Made by a program: the position numbers and the translations under genes. Positions 17,778 through 26,233 of a stretch of DNA of 64,000 nucleotides are shown in pieces. This DNA is from Lentibacillus daqui. Lineage in GTDB: Bacteria; Bacillota; Bacilli; Bacillales; Amphibacillaceae. Below the pieces are notes generated by a model. It made no database searches. It was not told the DNA's origin and saw nothing but the letters and a program-made list of their open reading frames with translations. The stretch is taken from NCBI RefSeq assembly GCF_027186265.1, contig NZ_CP114176.1:186001-250000 (forward strand). Direction: 5' to 3'. Every line of letters starts with the position of its first letter. The stretch's first letter is position 1.

Positions 17778-17813
17778 TTACACTTTTATTTTTATAAAAG
17801 GAGATGTGATAAA

Positions 17814-18503
17814 ATGCCTAAACGCCAAACTGGTTGGACTGAAAAGAAAATAGCTCGTTATTATGAAGAAGGTCGTGGCCAAGGAGAATTAGGGAATTAC
17901 AAATCTTGGTTAACGATTCAAGATGTTCTGTCCAAAGGGCGTGCTCATCGAGACATCGGTTGGAAAACAAAGCGTGGGCATCATCTATTATCAGATAATG
18001 AATACAACTATTTTTGCTTACTCGATTGGTCTGATAATGTAATTGATATTCGAGAGCAGTTTCCCATCAATAGAGAAATCACCACAAAAATTGCTGAAGA
18101 CTTGAACATTACACACCCCTTAGATCCTACAACACAGTCCCCTATCGTAATGACAACAGATTTTCTTATTACACTACGGTATGAATCAAAAGTAAATTAT
18201 ATTGCCAGAACTATTAAACCTGAAAAAGAGCTTAATAGCACAGGAGTTATTGAAAAATTTGAAATTGAACGTGTGTATTGGGAAGGTCAAGATGTTGATT
18301 GGGCTATTGTAACAGAAAAAGATCTTCCCAAAACAATAATTGAAAATATAAAATGGCTGCGATTTTCTTATATACTCGCCGACACTACAGGTAATAGCTT
18401 TATATCTATCCTTTTAGAAAAACTAAAAACAGGTAATGGAACAATTAGGGCGGAAGTTTTCGTATTTGTCGGATGGAAGAAGGCGAGTTTATGCGATAGT
18501 TAA
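17814..18503 (+). pseudogene. tnsA: Tn7-like transposition endonuclease TnsA, C-terminally rearranged
   Basis: TnsA nicks the 5' ends of Tn7-type elements, working with TnsB. The first ~185 residues match Tn7 TnsA strongly in my reading: EGRGQG, WLTIQDV, HHLLSDNE (catalytic Glu), DIREQFP, TTDFL (catalytic Asp), IKP (catalytic Lys), ERVYW and ENIKWL. The residue matching Gln130 of Tn7 appears as Thr. After about residue 190 the sequence leaves the family and ends early (229 aa against about 270), where another transposition-gene fragment begins in the next frame. AAAGGAG precedes the ATG. Probably inactive as a full TnsA. Confidence 0.88.
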
Positions 18504-18699
18504 AGTAAATAATGGGTTGAAGGATTCCTTTATACTTGAAGTAGCAGTACTGGACAATCGTTCCTTGTCTACACTAATTGTACCTTCACTAGGGTCTGTC
18601 CATAGAAATGAATTACATATTAAGGGATTATTAACTAAATTAGTCTTAAATTGTGGAAGTTGGAGTCGCTCTTTCTTGAATAACCAAGTCCATAACTAG
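18436..18699 (+). pseudogene. Fragment of a second transposition gene, possibly tnsE-like
   Basis: Reads GRRRVYAIVKVNN, then ILEVAVLDNRSLSTLIVP, and ends LNNQVHN. The phrase RSLSTL and a short C-terminal helix remind me of TnsE C-termini, but this is weak memory. It overlaps the 3' part of tnsA in another frame, as expected from a deletion joining the start of the tns operon to its end. No start codon of its own is supported. Confidence 0.4.
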
Positions 18700-18947
18700 A
18701 TAAGACATTCTAATGAGACTACGATGAATTGGGTTCAAAGGATAAGAAATTGTATATATTAATATTGCTGACTTTTAGAAATGATGTTAATTGCCACGGT
18801 AACCGTTTAACCCATTTGGATATACATTGTCCAAAGGGTGATTTAATGGTAAAAATAACATAACGATATTCCATTAAACATGTGATTGTAGAATATCACA
18901 GTTAAACATATATAATAGAAATAAATTTCATATAGAGGTGAATTTAT

Positions 18948-19910
18948 ATGCCTAAAATTGACAATATGCTAGCAATTCTATGGATGCTTAGTTCAGGTGA
19001 AAAAGTTACTGCACAACAAATTTCGGAAAAGTTAGAGATTAATATAAGAACTGTGTATCGTTATATTGATACCCTTTCAACAAGTGGTGTGCCTATAATT
19101 TCAGACACAGGACATTACGGTGGATACACTTTATTGAATAGTTTTATTGAAGCCCCACTCTTTTTTGATTTAGACGAGCAAATTTCCCTGTTTCACGCTG
19201 CTGTTTTTGCAGAAGAAGCTGGATACTATGGAGGTGAAGCACTAAATAGGGCTATTTCAAAGCTAAGCAAATATACAAATCAAGAGCAGGAAACAAAGAT
19301 AAACCAACATTTAAGCAGCCTTGAAGTAATGAGTCAATTAATTTTTTTCCCTATGGAACCTTTATTGAAGGAGTTGGAGCGGGCTGTAGCTGACGGATAC
19401 TCTGTAAAAATTTCATACAATAAAAGTGATGAAGAGCAATCAAATTATAGATTGATTGATCCGTACAGAATTATTTACTGGAATCATAAGTGGTATGTGA
19501 TTGGATTTTGTCATCTTAGGAATGATTTCCGTAGTTTTAGAGTAGATCGAATTGAAAGTCTAATGCTAACGGAAAATAAATTTAACCGACCAGAAAATTT
19601 TTCAGCACGTGACTTTTTTATGAAAAATCTCCTTCCAACTATAGAAGATAAGCAAGGGATTATTTCTTTAGTTATTAATGGAAATGCACGAGCTTTGGGT
19701 GATATTTGCCAACACTGGTTTTTAGGACATTATCTACAAGAACGGACTTCAAATCAAGCAGTATTTTTTCTTGAAAAAGATATGTTGTATACATATGTAC
19801 CTTATTTACTGTTGCCGTATGGTAAATCTATTCAAATTGTTGAACCAATAAGTCTTAAGAAAAGACTTACTGAAGTTTTGTCGGATCTAATAAAATTTCA
19901 TCAAATATGA
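18948..19910 (+). CDS. YafY-type transcription regulator (HTH + WYL domain)
   Basis: Transcription factor with an N-terminal winged HTH (MLSSGEKVTAQQISEKL, RTVYRYIDTL) and a WYL ligand-sensing domain at about 145-220 (VKISYNKSD...YRLIDPYRIIYWNHKWYVIGF). 320 aa, normal for the family. GAGGTGAATTT precedes the ATG. A strong hairpin begins at its stop codon and separates it from the DJ-1/PfpI gene 74 bp downstream, which it may control. Ligand unknown. Confidence 0.88.
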   Translation: MPKIDNMLAILWMLSSGEKVTAQQISEKLEINIRTVYRYIDTLSTSGVPIISDTGHYGGYTLLNSFIEAPLFFDLDEQISLFHAAVFAEEAGYYGGEALNRAISKLSKYTNQEQETKINQHLSSLEVMSQLIFFPMEPLLKELERAVADGYSVKISYNKSDEEQSNYRLIDPYRIIYWNHKWYVIGFCHLRNDFRSFRVDRIESLMLTENKFNRPENFSARDFFMKNLLPTIEDKQGIISLVINGNARALGDICQHWFLGHYLQERTSNQAVFFLEKDMLYTYVPYLLLPYGKSIQIVEPISLKKRLTEVLSDLIKFHQI

Positions 19911-19948
19911 TAACTTCCCTGACGCTAGTTGTCAGGGAAGTTATCATA
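19906..19948 (+). terminator. 18-bp perfect hairpin at the end of the WYL regulator gene
   Basis: TATGATAACTTCCCTGAC and its exact complement, separated by a 7-nt loop (GCTAGTT). The 5' arm includes the TGA stop. No T-run, so it may be an mRNA-stabilising or bidirectional structure rather than a classical terminator. Confidence 0.65.
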
Positions 19949-19983
19949 TAATAGGCTTATCATTGTGATGGGAGTGTTATTAG

Positions 19984-20703
19984 ATGCAAACAAAAAAGGT
20001 TTATCTTTATGTATTTGATACAATGTCAGACTGGGAATATGGGTATTTAACTGCTGAACTAAATTCAGGAAGATATTTCAAAAAGGATTTAGCGCCTTTC
20101 AAAGTAGTTACAGTAGGAGCTGATAAAGAAATCATTACATCGATGGGAGGATTGAGCATAAAACCAGATATTTCTCTTAATGCTTGCACTTTTGGGAGTA
20201 AAGATCTCTTAGTTTTACCTGGAGGGAATACTTGGGGAGAAGATATTCATCAACCTATCTTGAAAAAGATTGGCGAAGCATTAAAGCTTGGGACTATTGT
20301 TGCTGCAATTTGTGGTGCAACGGAGGGGCTAGCGAATTTTGGGTACCTAGATTCTAGAAAGCACACAAGCAATGACTTAGAGTATCTTAAAATGGTCTGT
20401 CCTAATTATAAAGGAGAGAAATTTTACAATATGAGTCCTGCAGTATCTGGTGAGAATCTAGTTACTGCATCCGGAGTAGCTCCTCTGGAATTTACGATGG
20501 AAGTACTGAAAAAGTTGGATGTATTTGCGCCAGATACATTGCATTCATGGTATAATCTAAATAAGACTCATAAACCTGAATACTTCTTTCAGTTAATGAA
20601 TTCAATAAACGGATGGGTACTGTCAATAAGTTTGTGTAAATTAATAGAGTATCCTCGGAATTGGGATTTGTTTTCTGACACCTACCCTGGGTACCCAGGG
20701 TAG
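19984..20703 (+). CDS. DJ-1/PfpI family protein with an IS-derived tail
   Basis: Class I glutamine-amidotransferase-like fold; members include proteases, chaperones and glyoxalase-type enzymes. The nucleophilic cysteine sits in VAAICGATEGLA, with DLLVLPGGNTWGE before it. The natural protein probably ends near MNSINGW. From about 20630 the frame runs into the IS256-family element, adding roughly 25 foreign residues including ones encoded by a palindrome. The fold is complete, so activity may remain. Confidence 0.85.
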   Translation: MQTKKVYLYVFDTMSDWEYGYLTAELNSGRYFKKDLAPFKVVTVGADKEIITSMGGLSIKPDISLNACTFGSKDLLVLPGGNTWGEDIHQPILKKIGEALKLGTIVAAICGATEGLANFGYLDSRKHTSNDLEYLKMVCPNYKGEKFYNMSPAVSGENLVTASGVAPLEFTMEVLKKLDVFAPDTLHSWYNLNKTHKPEYFFQLMNSINGWVLSISLCKLIEYPRNWDLFSDTYPGYPG

Positions 20704-20714
20704 GTGTCAGAAAA
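20671..20714. repeat. 44-bp perfect palindrome inside the IS256 element
   Basis: TTTTCTGACACCTACCCTGG followed directly by its reverse complement, with axis at 20692/20693 and no loop. It lies between the left IS end and the transposase stop, and reads as a terminator with T/A-runs on both sides. Confidence 0.9.
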
Positions 20715-20719
20715 TTAAA

Positions 20720-21901
20720 TCAGATATTATTTGGTTTCCCGTATCGTTTTTCAAACATGTCCTGTAGCTGCTGATAAGCGCTTGCGAATCCCCTTAATTT
20801 TCGTTCTCCCCATCTTTGGTTATAGTCGGTTACTTGAAGGTACACTACTTTTTCTGTCGCCCTTTCGCTTGGTAAACTGTTCATGGTTTTTGTGCGCTTC
20901 TTGATTTCCTTCATCGTCCGCTCGATGATGTTCGACGTGTATATCACGCGCTGGATAGACGATGGGTAATCCAGGAAAGTCAGAAGCACTTCTAGATCTT
21001 CTTCCCATGATTTCACGACTTTAGGATGCTTCGATTGCCAAACCTGCTTAAATGCGTTAAATTGCTTTCTGGCTTCTTCTTTGGTACTTGCCTGATAAAT
21101 AGGTTTTAAGTCTTCTGCTATGGCTGTCTGATCCTTTTTACGCACGGCATTTAACGCATTGCGGATTTTATGAACAACGCATCGCTGGACATCGGCTTTT
21201 GGGTACACCTCTTTCATAGCTGTTTCCAACCCGGGAAGACCGTCAAACACACCAAGCAACACTTCTTCAGCCCCGCGCTCGTAAAGATCTATCAAAATCT
21301 CTTTCCAGCCCAAGGAACTTTCCTGACCGCCTACATAAAATCCGAGAATTTCGCGGTAGCCATTCTCATTAACTCCAATGACGATGTAGACGACCTCATT
21401 GGCAACGTCATCCCGGCGCAACTTTAAATAGGTTCCGTCCAAATAGAGGACTGAGTAGCGTTTATTCAATGGGCGTTGCTGCCAGGCCTCAATATTTTCA
21501 ACTGTCGCTTCCGTGATGTTACTGACGGTTGTGGCGGAGTAGGAAGATCCTAGCATATGTTCAATCATTTCCCCAATTTCACGCGTACTAACGCCTTTCT
21601 GATACATGCGCGTCACTGTTTCACCTACCCACTGATCACGGCGTTGGTAAGGATCAAATAATTCCGTCTGAAAGTCACCATGGCGATCACGAGGTACTGC
21701 GAGATCATCAATATGACCGTGTTTGGTATCAAGGGACCGTTTGTAATAACCGTTTTTCACTTGTTTCAATTCAGGGTGTTCTACCTCGAAAAACTGCTTT
21801 CTTTCTTCCTCCATGATGGTCTCCAACTGCTCTTTGACAAAGTCACGTACAAGGTTATCCAGTTGATTTATAAAGTCATGATCCGTTATACTTTGAGACA
21901 T
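20720..21901 (-). CDS. IS256-family (mutator-type) transposase
   Basis: DDE transposase of 393 aa. Visible landmarks are YLDGTYLKLRRDD (first Asp), GVFDGLPGL (second Asp), QRCVVHKIRNAL, and the conserved C-terminal block TSNIIERTMKEIKKRTK. The start is set at 21901 (MSQSITD) because GAGGAGAAACCC lies just before it; an upstream in-frame ATG at 21970 has no such site. No frameshift seen, so the element may be active. Confidence 0.93.
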   Translation of the reverse strand: MSQSITDHDFINQLDNLVRDFVKEQLETIMEEERKQFFEVEHPELKQVKNGYYKRSLDTKHGHIDDLAVPRDRHGDFQTELFDPYQRRDQWVGETVTRMYQKGVSTREIGEMIEHMLGSSYSATTVSNITEATVENIEAWQQRPLNKRYSVLYLDGTYLKLRRDDVANEVVYIVIGVNENGYREILGFYVGGQESSLGWKEILIDLYERGAEEVLLGVFDGLPGLETAMKEVYPKADVQRCVVHKIRNALNAVRKKDQTAIAEDLKPIYQASTKEEARKQFNAFKQVWQSKHPKVVKSWEEDLEVLLTFLDYPSSIQRVIYTSNIIERTMKEIKKRTKTMNSLPSERATEKVVYLQVTDYNQRWGERKLRGFASAYQQLQDMFEKRYGKPNNI

Positions 21902-22026
21902 GGTAGGGTTTCTCCTCTCTTTATTTGTTGTCCAATTTTGAGGATACCCTACCTCTTTTTTTCGTCTCAAATATTTTACACAAACTATTTTACGTCATCA
22001 GTGGATAATCAAATAATTAAAAGAAA

Positions 22027-22055
22027 AAGCCCTACATAATTTAACCGCTGTAGGG
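22027..22055 (-). terminator. Terminator of the penicillin acylase gene
   Basis: GCCCTACA and TGTAGGGC arms around a 12-nt loop, followed on the minus strand by TTTTTCT. Just downstream of the acylase stop. Confidence 0.85.
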
Positions 22056-22088
22056 CTAAAACTATTAGACAGACTCAAAACCTAAAAT

Positions 22089-24800
22089 CTATTCCCATTT
22101 CTCAATTAAGTTATTTGCTTGAGACATGAGTGTGTCATATGCAAGTTCAGAAATTACTCCATTATCTTTTTGGTTATCAAGTAGATTCTTAAAACCTTTC
22201 ATGTGCTTGACGACTTTCTCTGCATTATCTTGTTTTTCAAAGTGACTCACAGCCGTTAAATGAAGGTTTAAAGAGTGAGGGAATTCATCATTAGAAAATT
22301 CCCCCTCTTTTTCGAAGTGATTAACTAGTGTCTGTATACTGGTTGCACTAATATCCATATCCGGTAATAAAACAATACGACGGTCTGTTGCTTCTTCTAT
22401 TTTACCACGGCTATATAATAATGGAATTGCCTCATCATTTGCCCATTTATCGAACAAATTGCCATAGAATTTACTATTGGGATCCCCCGATTGACCGGGA
22501 CTGTTCATGGCAATTGAATTATCCCATTCACCAACATCCACTACAACCCTAAAGGTTGCTCCATGATTTTGTTGGAAATCTGAATTATATCCTGAAGCCC
22601 CAACAGTGTCTTTACTTCCACCGCGTGGGAGAGGGCCAATATTCATTTTTTCTGCTTGCTTCTCATCAACTAAATTCGATAATGGATGTTCTAAATAAGC
22701 ATGTTTCAAATCTCCCCACCGCCATTCATCCATTTCTGGACCAAGTAGTTCTTCCGCATGGTCAATTGCATCACCCAAGGTTGATAACAAAATATGATCA
22801 CGCACTTTTTCAGGATGCTCACCGAAACGCTCATCTGGATTTTCTAATAGATCCAAGATGACAACAGGATCCCCAGATCCAATATGATTTGCTGTCTCTT
22901 CCGACATAATTTCTCTCACAACCGCATCTTGTAAATGATATTGATACCATACTTCAAACAAAGTACCGGCAGATGTTTCAATGGATAATTCGCCATCCCA
23001 TTCTTTTAACAAATTCAAAGCATCGTTTAATTTATCATCAGAAGAATGTAGATCATCCAATAAACTGGTGATACGTTGACCCGGAATTGATGTATAGTCT
23101 GTTTGTAACTGCAGTGAATCTTCAATTCCTATTTTTTCATTACTTTCCATTACTTCCTTAATACGTTGGTAACGAAATGGTGTGGCCCATGCGTCAAATC
23201 CAAGTTTATATTTTTCGTAGTCATAATCATCTGGTAAATTCATTTGATTGGCTGTGCCAATCCACCCTCTCTCTGGATTAAACTCGTTTGGCAAATTATT
23301 TTGGTCGAGATAACCATCCCATTCATAGGTGCCATCACCAGGTACAGGCAAGAGTCCATCCCAATTATCTCGCACAGGTGTTAATCCGCCTGGTTTCCAT
23401 CCAATATTTCCTTTAGTATCAGCATATACTTGATTCTCAGACGGCGATCCCCATTTATTCATTGCATCATAGAATTCATCCCAGCTTTCGGCACCCATAT
23501 AGGATAAACTTCCCAAATAAGGAGCCATTCCAGGTTCTAACCAAGCTGCTTTTACCGCATATGCACGGTTGTTTTCCTCATCCTTATAAATAACTGGACC
23601 ATGTCGAGTGAATTCTAGTTCCTCTACCTGTTGTCCCTCATCTTTTACCACGATTTCTTCTGATATTGAAGTCATCTCTTCCCAATCATCTTCGTATAGG
23701 TACTCTGATGAATTATCTGGATTTGTTTCATACACGTAAAGATCTTCCTGATCGATTCCAAAGATAGTTAAACCCCATGCGCTTGTATCGTTGTGACCAA
23801 TCGAGACACCTGGTAAAACTGGTTCACCACCTCCAATAACATCTAATCCAGGTGCAGACAGATGCGTAATATAACGAAGTGATGGAACATCCACCGCTCT
23901 ATGAGGGTCATTAGCCATTATCGGACGGCCAGTTTTTGATTTTTCAGGGCTGATAACCCAGTTATTACTACCAAGGTTCATATTCTGCTTAATTTGTTCG
24001 TTTAAGTCTTCAGTAGTAGCCTGAGTTTCAACGTCGTCTATCACAACCTTGTTTTCTACACTATCAAAATTAACTCCACTGGTTGCTAATTGATAGGTAT
24101 CTAATATATCTTCGGAAATGTCATTAAGATCTAGACCTTCCGGTATGGTTGTTTCCCATTCTGGTTCAAGTCTATTACGAATGCTTTCAGCATCTTCGCC
24201 ATGTTCACGTAAAGTGATTGCTCTCGCCACTTCATTTTTGATGTTTCTAGTTAAACCATGACTACGAATACGGACAATATCCTCAGGTTCCCATTTGGAT
24301 GGCTTATAATTAAGGATATTAAATTCATCTGGAAGTAGATCAGGGTTCTCTTCTGTCATTTCAACATAGGCATTAATACCTTCGGTAAACGATGTCACAA
24401 TTTCTTCTGTATTCGGGCCATAAGCTTCCCATTCTTCTTCTATATCACCGCGATATAGAAATAATCGTTTAGCTTTATCTTGTTCTAAATAGTCTGGACC
24501 AAGAACCTCTGACAGTTCTCCCAATCCATTCTTTCGCCACAAATCCATTTGAAATAATCTATCACGGGCAACATTAAATCCTTGTGCAAAATAAACGTCA
24601 TCCTCAGATGATGCATAAATATGTGGTATTCCCCAATCGTCCACGAGTATTTCGGCCGGTTCTTTAAGTCCCTCCAATTCATGTATTGTCGTTGTAACGT
24701 CACTTGGGCTTGCATTACTTGTAATGCTTGTAGCGCTTGATAAAAAAGGTGTAATGAAGAGCATACAAACAAATGCCAACATTACTATTTTCTTCTTCAT
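22089..24800 (-). CDS. Secreted penicillin acylase family protein with C-terminal FIMAH-like domain
   Basis: Ntn-hydrolase cleaving amide bonds of acylated substrates such as penicillins or acyl-homoserine lactones. Signal peptide about 1-25 (MKKKIVMLAFVCMLFITPFL). The precursor self-cleaves before the nucleophile Ser278 in NLGSNNWVISPEKS, giving alpha (about 30-250) and beta (278 on) chains. The last ~90 residues (HLTAVSHFEK...VVKHMKGF...LIEKWE) form a domain shared with the S15 peptidase at 26234, which I take to be FIMAH. 903 aa, longer than usual because of that domain. GAGGAGTG precedes the ATG. Substrate cannot be read from sequence. Confidence 0.93.
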   Translation of the reverse strand: MKKKIVMLAFVCMLFITPFLSSATSITSNASPSDVTTTIHELEGLKEPAEILVDDWGIPHIYASSEDDVYFAQGFNVARDRLFQMDLWRKNGLGELSEVLGPDYLEQDKAKRLFLYRGDIEEEWEAYGPNTEEIVTSFTEGINAYVEMTEENPDLLPDEFNILNYKPSKWEPEDIVRIRSHGLTRNIKNEVARAITLREHGEDAESIRNRLEPEWETTIPEGLDLNDISEDILDTYQLATSGVNFDSVENKVVIDDVETQATTEDLNEQIKQNMNLGSNNWVISPEKSKTGRPIMANDPHRAVDVPSLRYITHLSAPGLDVIGGGEPVLPGVSIGHNDTSAWGLTIFGIDQEDLYVYETNPDNSSEYLYEDDWEEMTSISEEIVVKDEGQQVEELEFTRHGPVIYKDEENNRAYAVKAAWLEPGMAPYLGSLSYMGAESWDEFYDAMNKWGSPSENQVYADTKGNIGWKPGGLTPVRDNWDGLLPVPGDGTYEWDGYLDQNNLPNEFNPERGWIGTANQMNLPDDYDYEKYKLGFDAWATPFRYQRIKEVMESNEKIGIEDSLQLQTDYTSIPGQRITSLLDDLHSSDDKLNDALNLLKEWDGELSIETSAGTLFEVWYQYHLQDAVVREIMSEETANHIGSGDPVVILDLLENPDERFGEHPEKVRDHILLSTLGDAIDHAEELLGPEMDEWRWGDLKHAYLEHPLSNLVDEKQAEKMNIGPLPRGGSKDTVGASGYNSDFQQNHGATFRVVVDVGEWDNSIAMNSPGQSGDPNSKFYGNLFDKWANDEAIPLLYSRGKIEEATDRRIVLLPDMDISATSIQTLVNHFEKEGEFSNDEFPHSLNLHLTAVSHFEKQDNAEKVVKHMKGFKNLLDNQKDNGVISELAYDTLMSQANNLIEKWE

Positions 24801-25490
24801 GAACTCACTCCTCGTATAATATATTTATAGCTCACATTTAGTTAAACTCGTCGTCCCCCTCCTTCAATTGATTTTATATGTGATTCATAATCAGCCGTTT
24901 AACCTGATTATGAAATGCCACCATTTTTTATTAACACTCCAAATTTTGGAGATACTAATTATCCTCAAGAACATCCGATGGCAATGATTAAAGAACCAAC
25001 AAGTATAATGTCGGCAACCACAAAAAAAAGAACACTCCATTCTAATGGGGTGGAGGATTAAATCATATACATATCAAACCTGGATATTTGCGACAACATT
25101 TTTAAAACAACTAGTTCTAAATTTAATGCGTTGTTATTATCTCCTTTGCTCTCATATTGGGGACTTGTTATTTCCCCAGGATAGCATATCAAGATATAGG
25201 AAATAGTTATCTACTATGTTTGATAGTCTACTTTTAATGCTATCATCGGAATACATTTATGTGTATTGGGAATAATCGACCCATTTCGACAGTTTTCTGC
25301 CCTCTTTTATTATAAAATTCGATAAAACTTTCCTTGAATTAGGAAAGGGTCTTGAGATAATTTGTCGATAATAGAAATAGGGAAGAAGTTTTAACCATGT
25401 AAAATTGGTTGTAAGTAGTCTAGAATGTGAATTCATTATGAACTCAGTTAACCTGGGATGGTCGTATAATTCTAATTTTAAGGTCAGAAG
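24801..25490. other. Intergenic region with decayed coding remnants
   Basis: No supported gene. A 48-codon frame at 24915-25061 (MPPFFINTPNF...) has no ribosome site and looks like a gene scrap. 25355-25495 is a degenerate copy of the small gene at 28767, with frame breaks. Confidence 0.6.
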
Positions 25491-25495
25491 GTGTG
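25355..25495 (+). pseudogene. Degenerate copy of the 28767 gene
   Basis: About 140 bp matching 28836-28970: both contain ATTTGTCGATAATAGAAATAG, AAAATTGGTTGTAAGTAGTC, TGGGATGG and AAGGTCAGAAGGTG. In this copy several frame breaks destroy the reading (for example ATGTAAAATTGG). Function unknown. Confidence 0.75.
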
Positions 25496-25739
25496 TTCCG
25501 AGGTCCGGGAGGAGATTCAACAATTATTAAAAATAGACGCCCATTTAAAGGAAGCCTATGATTTAAAGCATAAGCTGGATACGTGGTTTAAAGTAGAAAT
25601 GAAGACGGTATTGTTTCAATGTTTGGATTGCCATGGAACCGATGAAGTTCCTGAGTATATAATTGGTGAATTTAGTGTGGAAAAAATAATAGGGATGAAG
25701 TGGAACTTCATTGTCCGCATTGTAATGCACTATGATTGA
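25491..25739 (+). pseudogene. Fragment, ISL3-like start joined to a zinc-ribbon-like tail
   Basis: The first 30 residues (LLKIDAHLKEAYDLKHKL) look like a piece of an ISL3-type transposase. The rest carries a CLDCHG pair, and the next frame carries LHCPHC, suggesting a frameshifted two-pair zinc ribbon. No ribosome site. Likely debris. Confidence 0.4.
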
Positions 25740-26012
25740 GACGAAAATGCCCCAGGTGATTATCACCACTGGAGCTGCCTTTTCTGTTGGAACCTTTAAT
25801 ATATAGACTGGACATAAACGACCCGTTTCGTTGTAGTGTTATTTTCAAAAAGCCCCTTTGTTTGATGATAACGCAGGAAGTGGTATGTAGAATTACTAGT
25901 TTTGATTTTAAAAGTTATAATATGCTTTCACCTAGTTTTGGTGTTGAGAAAAGGTAATAGATTTCTATTGCTTGCTAAGCGGTGGTTTATACTACTTGAT
26001 ATGTTAATAATT

Positions 26013-26058
26013 AATAAATAGCATGTGAAATTTTTGGTGATTTCACACGCTATTTATT
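26013..26058. terminator. Strong hairpin between gene debris and the X-Pro peptidase gene
   Basis: AATAAATAGCATGTGAAAT pairs with ATTTCACACGCTATTTATT (one mismatch) around TTTTGGTG. Likely a bidirectional terminator. Confidence 0.75.
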
Positions 26059-26233
26059 GTGTAGATCATAGTTTTTTCTTTTTAAGAGGGCCCATTCCTA
26101 TGTTGTTCATTAACTGTAGATATGAGCAACTCAAAATTATACCCTTTCAAATTCCCCAAATATTTTTATCTTCTTGTTTATCTTGCTACTTTCAGGGAAA
26201 ATAAAGGTTTGTTTTGGTCCATTAACATGATTC

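Larger units (their letters stand above)
16842..18700 (+). mobile_element. Right end and transposition-gene remnant of a Tn7-like transposon
   Basis: The terminal TGT begins at 16847, exactly 25 bp after the glmS stop. Three TnsB-type sites, a cargo-like gene pair, tnsA and a fragment of a later tns-type gene follow. No tnsB, tnsC or tnsD is visible and no matching left end was found, so the outer limit is only the last recognisable tns sequence. The 5 bp before the end (AAGAT, 16842-16846) would be one copy of the target duplication. Confidence 0.85.
20630..21986 (-). mobile_element. IS256-family insertion sequence
   Basis: Ends defined by inverted AGTTTGTGTAAA (20629-20640) and TTTACACAAACT (21975-21986), enclosing one transposase gene on the minus strand; about 1.36 kb, usual for the family. 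The flanking 8-9 bp do not match, so no target duplication remains and one flank may have been rearranged. Confidence 0.8.

Noticed and set aside
20630..21986. Target duplication for the IS256 element
   Set aside because: Flanking 8-9 bp on both sides were compared and differ; none claimed.
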